NCBI GenBank assembly: GCA_018814305.1
Contig: JAHJAA010000020.1
Span: 86,140 to 150,139 of the forward strand
Direction: 5' to 3'
Length of the DNA: 64,000 bases
Origin: Pseudomonadota bacterium
Lineage (GTDB): Bacteria > Desulfobacterota > Desulfobulbia > Desulfobulbales > JAGXFP01
Part shown: in pieces, positions 44,534-51,865 of the stretch
Layout: each line of letters starts with the position of its first letter
Position numbering within the stretch: position 1 is the first letter of the stretch
Position numbers and translations under genes: made by a program
Notes under the pieces: generated by a model
The model's database searches: none
What the model was told of the DNA's origin: nothing
What the model saw: the letters and a program-made list of their open reading frames with translations, nothing else

Positions 44534-45513
44534 TGGACAACCAGTTTTTTACCGAACAGGCCAAAGAAGTCGTCCGAATCGAAATCGAGGGGCTCACTGC
44601 CCTCATCGATCAGATCGGTCCCGATTTTGACCATGCGGTTAACCTGATCATGGCATGTCCCGGCCGGGTTATTATCACCGGTATCGGCAAATCGGGAATC
44701 ATCGGCCAAAAAATCGCCGCAACCCTGAACAGCACCGGCACCTCCGCCGGGTTTCTCCACCCGGTTGAAGCCATGCATGGCGACCTTGGCCTGGTTGACC
44801 AACGGGATGTTGTCTTGGCTATCTCTTATAGCGGCGAGACCCATGAACTCAACCTTCTCCTGCCCAACCTGAAAGACCGGGGAGTCAAGATTATCGCCAT
44901 AACCGGCAATCCCACCTCAAGCCTGGCCGGTTTCGGCGATGCGGTGCTCACCGTCACTGTTCCCCGAGAGGCCTGCTCTCTAGGTCTTGCCCCTACCGCC
45001 AGTACCACCAGCACCCTGGCCCTGGGCGATGCCCTGGCCGTGGTTCTTTTAAACTGCAAAAAATTTCAGGAAAGCGACTTCCGGCGAAACCACCCAGGAG
45101 GAAGCCTGGGCGAACGGCTCAAGATCAGGGTTTCCGAAGTGATGATCACGGAAGGCCAAATTCCCATGGTTTCATACAGCGCCTCCCTGACCGAAGCGGT
45201 CCAGGTTCTTAACCAGCAGAACTTGGGCGCCGTCCTGATTATGGATAATGACAACCTGATCGGGATCATTACCGACGGCGACATCAGGCGCCTGGTCTCG
45301 AAAGATGAACGGGTGAACAGTCTGACCATCGATCAGGTCATGACCCATAATCCAAAATCCATTGCCGATGACCTTATGGCCGCCGATGCCCTTTCAATAA
45401 TGCAACGACATGAAATCACCATCCTGCCCGTTTGTGACAAGACCGGCCGCCTGGTGGGAATCCTTCACCTGCAAGACCTGCTGGGCAAAGGGGAGTTTCG
45501 TTTCCTGGTTTAG
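44530..45513 (+). CDS. kdsD: Arabinose-5-phosphate isomerase (KpsF/GutQ/KdsD family)
   Basis: Interconverts ribulose-5-phosphate and arabinose-5-phosphate for Kdo and lipopolysaccharide synthesis. 327 aa: SIS domain (about 35-170, RVIITGIGKSGIIGQKIAATLNSTGTSAGFLHP and AISYSGET) and two CBS domains (about 208-265 and 275-327, IGIITDGDIRR and LVGILHLQDLL). Coupled to purF by an ATGA overlap; a second ATG is one codon later. No other Kdo genes adjoin it here. Confidence 0.94.
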   Translation: MMDNQFFTEQAKEVVRIEIEGLTALIDQIGPDFDHAVNLIMACPGRVIITGIGKSGIIGQKIAATLNSTGTSAGFLHPVEAMHGDLGLVDQRDVVLAISYSGETHELNLLLPNLKDRGVKIIAITGNPTSSLAGFGDAVLTVTVPREACSLGLAPTASTTSTLALGDALAVVLLNCKKFQESDFRRNHPGGSLGERLKIRVSEVMITEGQIPMVSYSASLTEAVQVLNQQNLGAVLIMDNDNLIGIITDGDIRRLVSKDERVNSLTIDQVMTHNPKSIADDLMAADALSIMQRHEITILPVCDKTGRLVGILHLQDLLGKGEFRFLV

Positions 45514-45581
45514 ATGGATGAATACAGGCCCGAATTGGATCGGTATAAGCCATGACAAATGACCGAATCGCGTTCCCGGGC

Positions 45582-45610
45582 TTGACAAAAAACGCCCTAT
45601 TCGATAAATT
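45582..45610 (+). promoter_or_regulatory. Sigma70-type promoter upstream of the Fe-S operon
   Basis: TTGACA (45582-45587), 17 bp spacer, TAAATT (45605-45610). Good -35 and spacing. It could drive the operon starting at 45982 through a long leader, or a small RNA. Confidence 0.5.
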
Positions 45611-45696
45611 TGTCGTTCGCTTGTACTTCGGCTAAAATCCGGGAGGAGTTTGAACTCCAGTTTGTTTCTGCCCAAGTGAAGTTTTAGATGATATTT

Positions 45697-45720
45697 GATA
45701 ATTCGTTCCAACGAATTATC
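45697..45720. repeat. Perfect 24 bp palindrome
   Basis: Arms GATAATTCGTT (45697-45707) and AACGAATTATC (45710-45720) with only CC between. Too tight a loop for an efficient RNA hairpin, so a protein-binding dyad or a repeat end is possible. It abuts the stop codon of a minus-strand open stretch. Confidence 0.55.
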
Positions 45721-45981
45721 CTAGCTTTCCCCGCCGTATTTCGCGGCTATGCACCGGTCTGAATCGTCGTCTCCAGCATCATGTGCATGTTTTTCTTCGA
45801 GGCTTACTCCTTTCTGCAAAGCAACTTCCTTGCGGAGTCGGCTTCGTACGGCCCCAAGGGGGCAATGGGAGCACACCGCGCGGACGGTTTGGGATCGATC
45901 AAAATTTTTTAACTGTATTAAGTAATTTTTATTTTGGATATTCAGCAAGCTCTTATTAGTACACCGAGAAAAGAGGATAGT

Positions 45982-46548
45982 ATGGCAATCACCAATAAAG
46001 AGATCAATGCCGCCTTCAGCTCCGAGGTAACCAACCTCCCTGGAGGAGAGCATCTCAACCGCTGCTTTTCCTGCGGGGCCTGCAGCGGTATTTGCCCGGT
46101 CAGCCAGGCAATCCCGGAATTCGACCCCAGAAAGATAATTCATATGATCCGGATGGGACTAAAGGACAAAATTCTGGGCTCAGACCTGATCTGGCATTGT
46201 TCCAAATGCCGAAGCTGTGTTTTTGTCTGCCCCCAGGATGTTCGTTTCGCCGAAATCATGTCGGCAATCAGGGAAATGGCCCTTGATCAGGGCTATCTTA
46301 ACGAGCAAGACCTTCGGGACAAAGGGAAAGTGGCCTGGGTTGAGCGGGACCTGTGTGTTTCCTGCCTGACCTGCGTGAGAATCTGCCCCTGGCGTATTCC
46401 GGCAATCGACGAGAAGGGTGTGGCAACCATCGATGCCAGAAAATGCAAGGGTTGCGGGATATGTCCTGCCGAATGTCCAGCCCAGGCGATCCGTTTAAAT
46501 GAATCCGAGGATGCGCGTCTGATCGCCGCCTGCGGCACGGCTCAATGA
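45982..46548 (+). CDS. HdrC/ferredoxin-type iron-sulfur protein
   Basis: 188 aa electron carrier with four likely [4Fe-4S] clusters. The N-terminal half is HdrC-like (CFSCGACSGICPV, HCSKCRSCVFVCPQ); the C-terminal half is a two-cluster ferredoxin (CVSCLTCVRICPW and CKGCGICPAECPA). The start at 45982 is preceded by AGAGGA. First gene of a tight operon with MvhD and MetV, so it likely relays electrons between a heterodisulfide-reductase-type or hydrogenase-type complex and the methylene-THF reductase. No hdrA or hdrB is present in the window. Confidence 0.88.
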   Translation: MAITNKEINAAFSSEVTNLPGGEHLNRCFSCGACSGICPVSQAIPEFDPRKIIHMIRMGLKDKILGSDLIWHCSKCRSCVFVCPQDVRFAEIMSAIREMALDQGYLNEQDLRDKGKVAWVERDLCVSCLTCVRICPWRIPAIDEKGVATIDARKCKGCGICPAECPAQAIRLNESEDARLIAACGTAQ

Positions 46549-46559
46549 GGGAGAAAGAG

Positions 46560-46985
46560 ATGAGCTTTACTCCGAATATTCAAATTTTTTGCTGTCATTA
46601 CACCTCGCAACAGGCCATCGCCGAAGGGGCCTCAGGCCTTGAATCCGATGGTTTTCCTGGCAATGCCACCATTAATCGCCTGCCCTGTTCCGGAAAACTG
46701 CAGGTCAGCATCCTCCTCAAGGCCTTTGAAGATGGCGCTGACGGGGTCTGTGTCATCGGTTGTCCGGAAAACCAATGCCATAATCTCATGGGCAGCCAAC
46801 GGGCGGCCCACCGGGTCCTGGCGGTTAAAAAGGCCTTGGCCGAACTGGGAGTTGAAGACAACAGAATTGAGATGTTCCATCTTGAACGCGGCTTCCATCC
46901 AGAATTTGTCCAGGTAGCCCAGCAAATGGACACCAGGCTGCGGGGTATGGGTCCCAGCCCTTTTCATGGAGAGAATGAAAAATGA
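46560..46985 (+). CDS. mvhD: MvhD-like hydrogenase/Hdr iron-sulfur subunit
   Basis: 141 aa protein of the MvhD family, a [2Fe-2S] subunit linking Hdr complexes to electron donors. Conserved Cys-containing segments are IFCCHYTS, LPCSGK, GVCVIGCPENQCHNLMGSQRA. The start at 46560 has AGGGAG upstream; an ATG at 46545 overlaps the previous stop. Overlaps metV by ATGA. In acetogens and sulfate reducers MvhD commonly lies with MetV/MetF and HdrA, which supports a role in energy-coupled methylene-THF reduction. Confidence 0.87.
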   Translation: MSFTPNIQIFCCHYTSQQAIAEGASGLESDGFPGNATINRLPCSGKLQVSILLKAFEDGADGVCVIGCPENQCHNLMGSQRAAHRVLAVKKALAELGVEDNRIEMFHLERGFHPEFVQVAQQMDTRLRGMGPSPFHGENEK

Positions 46986-47650
46986 TTATTGCGGAACGAA
47001 AACCCGTCAATGAAATTGTGGCCATGGTCAGAGACGCCAAACGAGTCCTGGTGCTTGGTTGCCGAGGTTGTGTCTCGGTCTGTTCTGCCGGTGGTGAGCG
47101 TGAGGTGGAAATTCTAGCCTCACTTCTTCGCCTGGGCGCTCAAAAAGAAGGCCGGACCCTGGAAACCATTGAGGCGACCCTGGTCCGTCAGTGTGACCGT
47201 GAGTATATCGAAGAGATTGATAAGTGGGATGGCAGCTATGATGCCATCGTCTCCATAGCGTGTGGAGTCGGCGTCAATTTCATCGCCAATCTCCGCCCCA
47301 TGGACAAGGTATACCCTGGGGTGAATACTTCCTGTTTCGGCGGGTCTACAGAGCAAGGGGTTTGGACCGAGCAATGTGCCGGCTGCGGTAACTGCATCCT
47401 GCACCTCACCAGTGGCCTTTGTCCCGTTGCCCGTTGCGCCAAAAGCCTGATGAACGGGCCATGTGGAGGCTCCGTAAACGGCCGTTGCGAGATTCATAAA
47501 GATGTTCCCTGTATCTGGCAGTCCATCCATGACCGCTTAAACCGGATCGGATCCCCTGGTGATTTCAACAGGATCGCACCCATTCGCGATTGGAGTACCG
47601 CAGGACATGGTGGTCCCCGACGAATTTCGAGAGATGATTTGACGATTTAA
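46982..47650 (+). CDS. metV: Methylenetetrahydrofolate reductase MetV subunit
   Basis: 222 aa zinc/iron-sulfur subunit of the acetogen-type methylene-THF reductase. Cys clusters near the N-terminus (LGCRGCVSVCSAGG) and the C-terminal MetV signature (CAGCGNCILHLTSGLCPVARC, LMNGPCGGSVNGRCE), the latter matching the C-terminal domain of the MetF fusion at 41417. Translationally coupled to mvhD. A matching stand-alone metF is not in the window, so either the fusion protein or an unlinked MetF is its partner. Confidence 0.88.
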   Translation: MIIAERKPVNEIVAMVRDAKRVLVLGCRGCVSVCSAGGEREVEILASLLRLGAQKEGRTLETIEATLVRQCDREYIEEIDKWDGSYDAIVSIACGVGVNFIANLRPMDKVYPGVNTSCFGGSTEQGVWTEQCAGCGNCILHLTSGLCPVARCAKSLMNGPCGGSVNGRCEIHKDVPCIWQSIHDRLNRIGSPGDFNRIAPIRDWSTAGHGGPRRISRDDLTI

Positions 47651-47674
47651 CGATTTTTTCATCCTGTTCCCCAT

Positions 47675-47718
47675 AAAAAGGAGTGCTGCACTAACTGCAG
47701 CACTCCTTTTTATTTTTT
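47675..47718 (+). terminator. Rho-independent terminator after metV
   Basis: 16 bp stem (AAAAAGGAGTGCTGCA at 47675-47690, complement at 47696-47711), five-base loop CTAAC, then a T-rich run. Because A-runs precede it, it may work in both directions. Confidence 0.88.
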
Positions 47719-47980
47719 GGCAAACCCATCATGACACTTCTCTCAGTAATGAATACCACCCTCCACCCAGGTGGGTAAAAAATTCCAAGACACCCTCCAT
47801 TTTTTCTAGCTTTTCATTTCTCTCTCTGCTAAAAGAACTTTTAATAAGTAAGTTGCGTAGTACTCAGAGTCATCGAAAGTCAACCGCACTGATTTATTTT
47901 ATGTGCGGTTTTTTTTTGGGACTTAAGGTGCTACGGCCACCAAAATCAGTTGTCCCTGGCAAGAGGGAACAGGAGTAATT
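47719..47980. other. Non-coding interval with its own terminator, possible small RNA
   Basis: About 260 bp between metV and the cold-shock gene. No open frame. It ends its first 200 bases with an intrinsic terminator (47882-47917), so a short transcript could be made here, or the terminator acts as an attenuator in a long cold-shock leader. A ribosome-binding site AGGAG precedes the ATG at 47981. Confidence 0.35.
47882..47917 (+). terminator. Rho-independent terminator or attenuator upstream of the cold-shock gene
   Basis: Stem AACCGCAC (47882-47889) with GTGCGGTT (47903-47910), 13-base AT loop, followed by TTTTTTT. It lies 63 bp before the cold-shock start. Confidence 0.75.
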
Positions 47981-48181
47981 ATGTTAGATGGAAAAGTGAA
48001 GTGGTTCAACGAATCAAAAGGGTTTGGCTTCATCGAGCAGGAAAACGGCAATGATGTATTTGTACACTACTCAGCCATAACAGGTTCCGGCTTCAAGTCT
48101 CTCAATGAGGGTGACAAGGTGGAATTCGAAATCGTTGACGGCCCCAAGGGTCCTGCCGCTGCCAACGTTCAGAAAAAATAA
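47981..48181 (+). CDS. CspA-family cold-shock protein
   Basis: 66 aa single-domain OB-fold nucleic-acid-binding protein. RNP1 is KGFGFIEQ and RNP2 is VFVHYSAI, both intact, preceded by the typical [11 protein letters not shown]. Acts as an RNA chaperone; whether it is cold-induced cannot be told. Monocistronic, with AGGAG upstream of the ATG and a strong terminator 27 bp after the stop. Confidence 0.95.
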   Translation: MLDGKVKWFNESKGFGFIEQENGNDVFVHYSAITGSGFKSLNEGDKVEFEIVDGPKGPAAANVQKK

Positions 48182-48207
48182 TTTTTCATTTCAGCATTGG
48201 CACTTTC

Positions 48208-48238
48208 AAGGCTCCGGGTCACCGGAGCCTTTTTTTTT
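48208..48238 (+). terminator. Rho-independent terminator of the cold-shock gene
   Basis: 10 bp stem (AAGGCTCCGG with CCGGAGCCTT), GTCA loop and a run of nine T bases. Textbook intrinsic terminator. Confidence 0.93.
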
Positions 48239-48487
48239 CAGAGTTCCAAACACACCCGAAGTTGACCGAAAGTTTGCCAAATGGTATAAAAACCTCGCAA
48301 ATCGGAATCCTCATCAGCCGCCTCAAAACTGAGCCGATTCCACCCTTTGCCATTCTTTTGCCTTACGATTCCACCAAGCCCGGGGAACTCAAAGGTTCAT
48401 GGCTTCCAACCACGGGCACTTCACCCAAAGCAGACCTTTTCCCGGGCTGCCTTTCTTTTTTATAACCACTTAAGGGACAAAGAAGCA
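48239..48487. other. Leader region of the arginine decarboxylase gene
   Basis: About 250 bp. The arginine decarboxylase frame stays open back to 48347, but the encoded sequence upstream of 48488 is not like the family. I see no clear promoter or riboswitch here. Confidence 0.4.
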
Positions 48488-50404
48488 GTGATACAAAAAG
48501 ACTCATTAGAGCGCTGGACCATTGATCATTCAGCCGATCTATACGGAATTCGAAACTGGGGGACAGGATATTTTGATATCAATCCCAAAGGTGATGTGAT
48601 TATCACCCCCCACAAAGACCAGAAATCCTCGATCAGCCTGCCCGACATCATTGCCGGGATTAAAGACCGAGGTCTGGAAATGCCGGTACTACTAAGAATC
48701 AGCAATATTCTCGATCGTCAGATTTGTCTCCTTCATGACTGCTTTGACCAGGCGATAAAAAACTTCGGCTACACCGGAAAATTCAAAGGCGTTTACCCGA
48801 TCAAAGTCAACCAGCAGCAGCAGGTTGTGGAAGAAATCACCAAATTCGGCGATCAATTTGACCACGGGTTGGAGGCCGGCAGCAAGGCGGAACTGCTTGC
48901 CGCTATCTCTTTCATGACGAATCCCAATGCCTGTCTGATCTGCAATGGGTATAAAGACGAGGAATATGTCGACCTGGGCTTAAGTGCCTTAAAGCTTGGC
49001 CTTAAATGCTTCCTGGTTATCGAAATGCCCAGTGAATTGGAGCTGATCCTGGAGCGGGCAAAAATTATCGGGGTCCGGCCCCGGATCGGGATCAGGATTA
49101 AACTGGCCACCCGCGCCGGTGGTCACTGGACTGAATCCGGTGGAGATAATTCCATTTTTGGCCTGAATATCTCCCAGGTCACTGAAGCCGTTGATCAACT
49201 TAAAAAACATGGGATGCTCGACTGCCTGCAACTCCTCCATTATCACCTCGGTTCGCAGATTCCGAATATTCGCGACATCCGTAACGCTGTGGTTGAAGCG
49301 TGTCAGGTCTACGCAGGTCTGGTTGGTGAAGGGGCTCCAATGGGGTACCTGAATACCGGAGGCGGTCTGGCTGTTGATTATGATGGCTCCCACGCCAATT
49401 TTATCAACAGCCGGAATTATACTTTGGACGAATACTGTGCCGATATCATTGAAACAGTGATGGAGACCATGGACAGCAAAGAGATCCCCCATCCGAATAT
49501 TATCACGGAGTCCGGGCGGGCTACCGTGGCATACTACTCCGTCCTGCTCTTTAATATTCTTGACTTCAGCACCAAAACTCCCATGCCGATTCCGGCCGAG
49601 CTTCCAGCCGACACCAGCGAAAAAATCATTAACATGCTCGAAGTTCATGACTCTCTATCCCTGAAAAATATTCAGGAATGTTACAACGATGCAACCTTTT
49701 ACCGTGATGATATCCGAGAGATGTTCAAACATGGCGAAATCAGCCTCAGAGAGCGGGCCCTGGCCGAAACGATTTTTTGGCATATTATTCAAAAGATTAA
49801 TGAAGAGATTCCCAAACTCAAGCACGTCCCCAAGGAATTCAACGGAATTGAAAGCGCCCTGGCAGATATCTATTATGGGAATTTCAGTGTCTTTCAATCG
49901 GTTCCCGACTCCTGGGCCATTGATCAGATCTTTCCGGTAATGCCGATCCACCGCCTCCACGAGGCTCCAGACCGCCGGGCAATTATTGCTGACATCACCT
50001 GCGACTGCGACGGTAAAATCGATAAATTCATTGATCCCCACTCCATGCGTTCCACTTTGCCGGTCCACCACCTGAAGGATGGCGAGGAGTATTATATGGG
50101 GGTCTTTCTGGTCGGGGCTTACCAGGAAACCCTTGGTGACCTCCATAACCTTCTGGGTGATACTAACGTGGTAACCATCCGGATCAATGAGGAAGGGGAT
50201 TACGAATTCACCAGAGAGCTGGAAGGTGACTCGGTGGCCGACGTTCTTACCTATGTGGAATACAACCCAAAATCAATGATTCAGCGGGTCCGGGCAACTG
50301 CGGAACGGGCAGTCCGGCAAGGTCTTATCACTGCCCAGGAGCGGACTACCGTCATGAAGGCCTACGAGGCAGGGCTCCGCGGCTACACCTATTTCGAGCG
50401 CTAA
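48488..50404 (+). CDS. speA: Biosynthetic arginine decarboxylase
   Basis: PLP-dependent decarboxylase converting arginine to agmatine, first step of polyamine synthesis. 638 aa from the GTG at 48488 (AAGGGA upstream), which matches family N-termini (LERWTIDHSADLYGIRNWGTGYFD read in pieces). PLP-lysine motif GVYPIKVNQQ, GLEAGSKAEL, NGYKDEEYV, and the C-terminal EGDSVADVLTYVEY are all SpeA features. It heads a run with the carboxyspermidine genes. No agmatinase or agmatine deiminase is in the window, so the route from agmatine to putrescine must be completed elsewhere. Confidence 0.94.
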   Translation: MIQKDSLERWTIDHSADLYGIRNWGTGYFDINPKGDVIITPHKDQKSSISLPDIIAGIKDRGLEMPVLLRISNILDRQICLLHDCFDQAIKNFGYTGKFKGVYPIKVNQQQQVVEEITKFGDQFDHGLEAGSKAELLAAISFMTNPNACLICNGYKDEEYVDLGLSALKLGLKCFLVIEMPSELELILERAKIIGVRPRIGIRIKLATRAGGHWTESGGDNSIFGLNISQVTEAVDQLKKHGMLDCLQLLHYHLGSQIPNIRDIRNAVVEACQVYAGLVGEGAPMGYLNTGGGLAVDYDGSHANFINSRNYTLDEYCADIIETVMETMDSKEIPHPNIITESGRATVAYYSVLLFNILDFSTKTPMPIPAELPADTSEKIINMLEVHDSLSLKNIQECYNDATFYRDDIREMFKHGEISLRERALAETIFWHIIQKINEEIPKLKHVPKEFNGIESALADIYYGNFSVFQSVPDSWAIDQIFPVMPIHRLHEAPDRRAIIADITCDCDGKIDKFIDPHSMRSTLPVHHLKDGEEYYMGVFLVGAYQETLGDLHNLLGDTNVVTIRINEEGDYEFTRELEGDSVADVLTYVEYNPKSMIQRVRATAERAVRQGLITAQERTTVMKAYEAGLRGYTYFER

Positions 50405-50426
50405 CCCTGAGCATGAGGAGAAAATT

Positions 50427-51605
50427 ATGGCGAAAGTACTGATTATCGGGGCAGGTGGCGTCGGCCAGGTTGTGACCCATAAATGCGCACGAGACCCCGA
50501 GGTATTTTCTGAGATCTGCCTGGCCAGTCGAACCAAACAAAAATGCGATGCAATCGCCGGCCAGCTCTCCCGCCCCATCGAAACCGCCCAGGTTGATGCC
50601 GATAATGTTCCCGAGCTGGTTACCCTGATCAACCGATTCCGCCCTGACCTGGTGATCAATGTGGCCTTACCCTACCAGGATCTTCATATCATGGATGCCT
50701 GTCTAGAGACGGGAGTTCACTATCTTGATACCGCTAATTACGAGCCCCTCGATGAGGCCCGTTTCTGCTACCGCTGGCAGTGGGAATACCAGGACAGGTT
50801 CCGGGAAAAAGGCTTGATGGCCCTGCTGGGCAGTGGATTTGACCCAGGAGTGACCAATGTCTATTGCGCCCGAGCCCAGAAGCACCACTTCGATGAAATC
50901 CATGAACTGGACATCATCGATTGCAACGCCGGCGACCATGGCCAACCCTTTGCCACCAACTTCAATCCCGAAATTAACATCCGGGAGGTTACTGCCAAGG
51001 GGCGTTTCTGGGAAAAGGGTCAGTGGCAGGAAACCCCTCCCCTGTCGGTCAGCCGAATTTACGACTTCCCCGAAGGCATCGGCCCCAAGAAGATCTACCT
51101 CCTCTACCACGAGGAACTGGAATCCCTGGCCCAAAACCTCAAAGGGCTGAAACGCGCCAGTTTCTGGATGACCTTTTCCGATAATTATCTTAAACATCTC
51201 GAGGTCTTACAAAATGTGGGTATGACCCGGATCGACCCGATTCTCTACAATGGGGTTGAAATAGTGCCTTTGCAATTCTTAAAGGCCCTGTTGCCCGATC
51301 CCGGCTCGCTGGGTCCGTTGACCACCGGCAAGACCTGCATCGGTTGCCGAATAAAGGGAGTCAAGGATGGCAAGGAGAAAGAATATTTCATTTACAACAT
51401 CTGCGACCATCGAACCTGCTACGAAGAGGTAGGCTCCCAGGCCGTCTCCTATACCACCGGTGTCCCCGCCATGGTTGGTGCCAAGATGATGCTTACCGGC
51501 AAATGGACCGGCGCCGGGGTCTTTAACATGGAGCAGCTTGATCCCGATCCCTTTCTAGCCGAAGTCGCCAAACAGGGGCTGCCCTGGACAGAAACCTTCT
51601 ATTAA
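50427..51605 (+). CDS. Carboxynorspermidine/carboxyspermidine dehydrogenase
   Basis: Saccharopine-dehydrogenase-family enzyme, 392 aa, with an N-terminal NAD(P)-binding Rossmann motif (LIIGAGGVGQVV) and YLDTANYEP plus LLGSGFDPGVTNVYCA, hallmarks of the carboxynorspermidine synthase branch. It condenses L-aspartate semialdehyde with putrescine or diaminopropane using NADPH. Located 22 bp after speA with GAGGAG upstream, between arginine decarboxylase and the matching decarboxylase, which fixes the pathway assignment. Confidence 0.92.
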   Translation: MAKVLIIGAGGVGQVVTHKCARDPEVFSEICLASRTKQKCDAIAGQLSRPIETAQVDADNVPELVTLINRFRPDLVINVALPYQDLHIMDACLETGVHYLDTANYEPLDEARFCYRWQWEYQDRFREKGLMALLGSGFDPGVTNVYCARAQKHHFDEIHELDIIDCNAGDHGQPFATNFNPEINIREVTAKGRFWEKGQWQETPPLSVSRIYDFPEGIGPKKIYLLYHEELESLAQNLKGLKRASFWMTFSDNYLKHLEVLQNVGMTRIDPILYNGVEIVPLQFLKALLPDPGSLGPLTTGKTCIGCRIKGVKDGKEKEYFIYNICDHRTCYEEVGSQAVSYTTGVPAMVGAKMMLTGKWTGAGVFNMEQLDPDPFLAEVAKQGLPWTETFY

Positions 51606-51617
51606 TTAGTTTTCATC

Positions 51618-51739
51618 CAGAAACGGTCTTTTTCGAGAATCTCTGCGTCAAACCGCACAGTTGCTTGTGCGGCGTACCCATGTACGCCTCCGCGCAACTG
51701 CTTGTTTTCCTTGACCTTCTCGAAAAATTCTCGTTTCTG
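51618..51739. repeat. Cloverleaf-like palindromic repeat element
   Basis: A 122 bp intergenic unit. Outer pairs: CAGAAACG/CGTTTCTG (51618-51625 with 51732-51739) and TTTTTCGAGAA/TTCTCGAAAAA (51629-51639 with 51717-51727). Inside are two back-to-back hairpins: CCGCACA-GTTGCT-TGTGCGG and GGCGTAC-CCAT-GTACGCC. The design resembles REP/BIME-type repeats or a structured RNA. Confidence 0.65.
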
Positions 51740-51803
51740 AATTGAAAACAACACGTTTCATCATCCCTAAAGTCTGCGACTTTACGGATGGGAACTAATT
51801 AAA

Positions 51804-51863
51804 TAGTTCAAGCCGCTCAAACAGTTCGAACGGTTTGAATAGCTTGAACGTTTTGAGCGGTTT
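51804..51863. repeat. Nine-base-periodic inverted repeats next to the nspC start
   Basis: A run of about nine-base units of the type GTTCAAGC / CGCTCAAAC / GTTCGAAC / GGTTTGAAT / GCTTGAAC / GTTTTGAGC that read as a dyad around GTTCGAAC (51824-51831), with outer arms CCGCTCAAA and TTTGAGCGG. It ends three bases before the nspC ATG and replaces a normal ribosome-binding site. Confidence 0.5.
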
Positions 51864-51865
51864 AA

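Larger units (their letters stand above)
45514..45981. other. Long leader or unexplained intergenic block before the Fe-S operon
   Basis: 468 bp. It holds a strong promoter, a perfect palindrome and, on the minus strand from about 45905 down to 45721, an open stretch with Cys pairs (AVCSHCPLGAVRSRL, HAHDAGDDDSDRCIAAKYGG) ending at a TAG next to the palindrome. I cannot tell whether that is a real small protein, a gene remnant or part of a repeat. If the promoter serves the operon at 45982, its leader would be some 370 nt. Confidence 0.4.

Noticed and set aside
45721..46143. Minus-strand 140-codon frame overlapping the start of the HdrC-like gene
   Set aside because: Its first part is antisense to a clear iron-sulfur gene and it has no ribosome-binding site. 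Only the intergenic portion is kept as an unexplained stretch.
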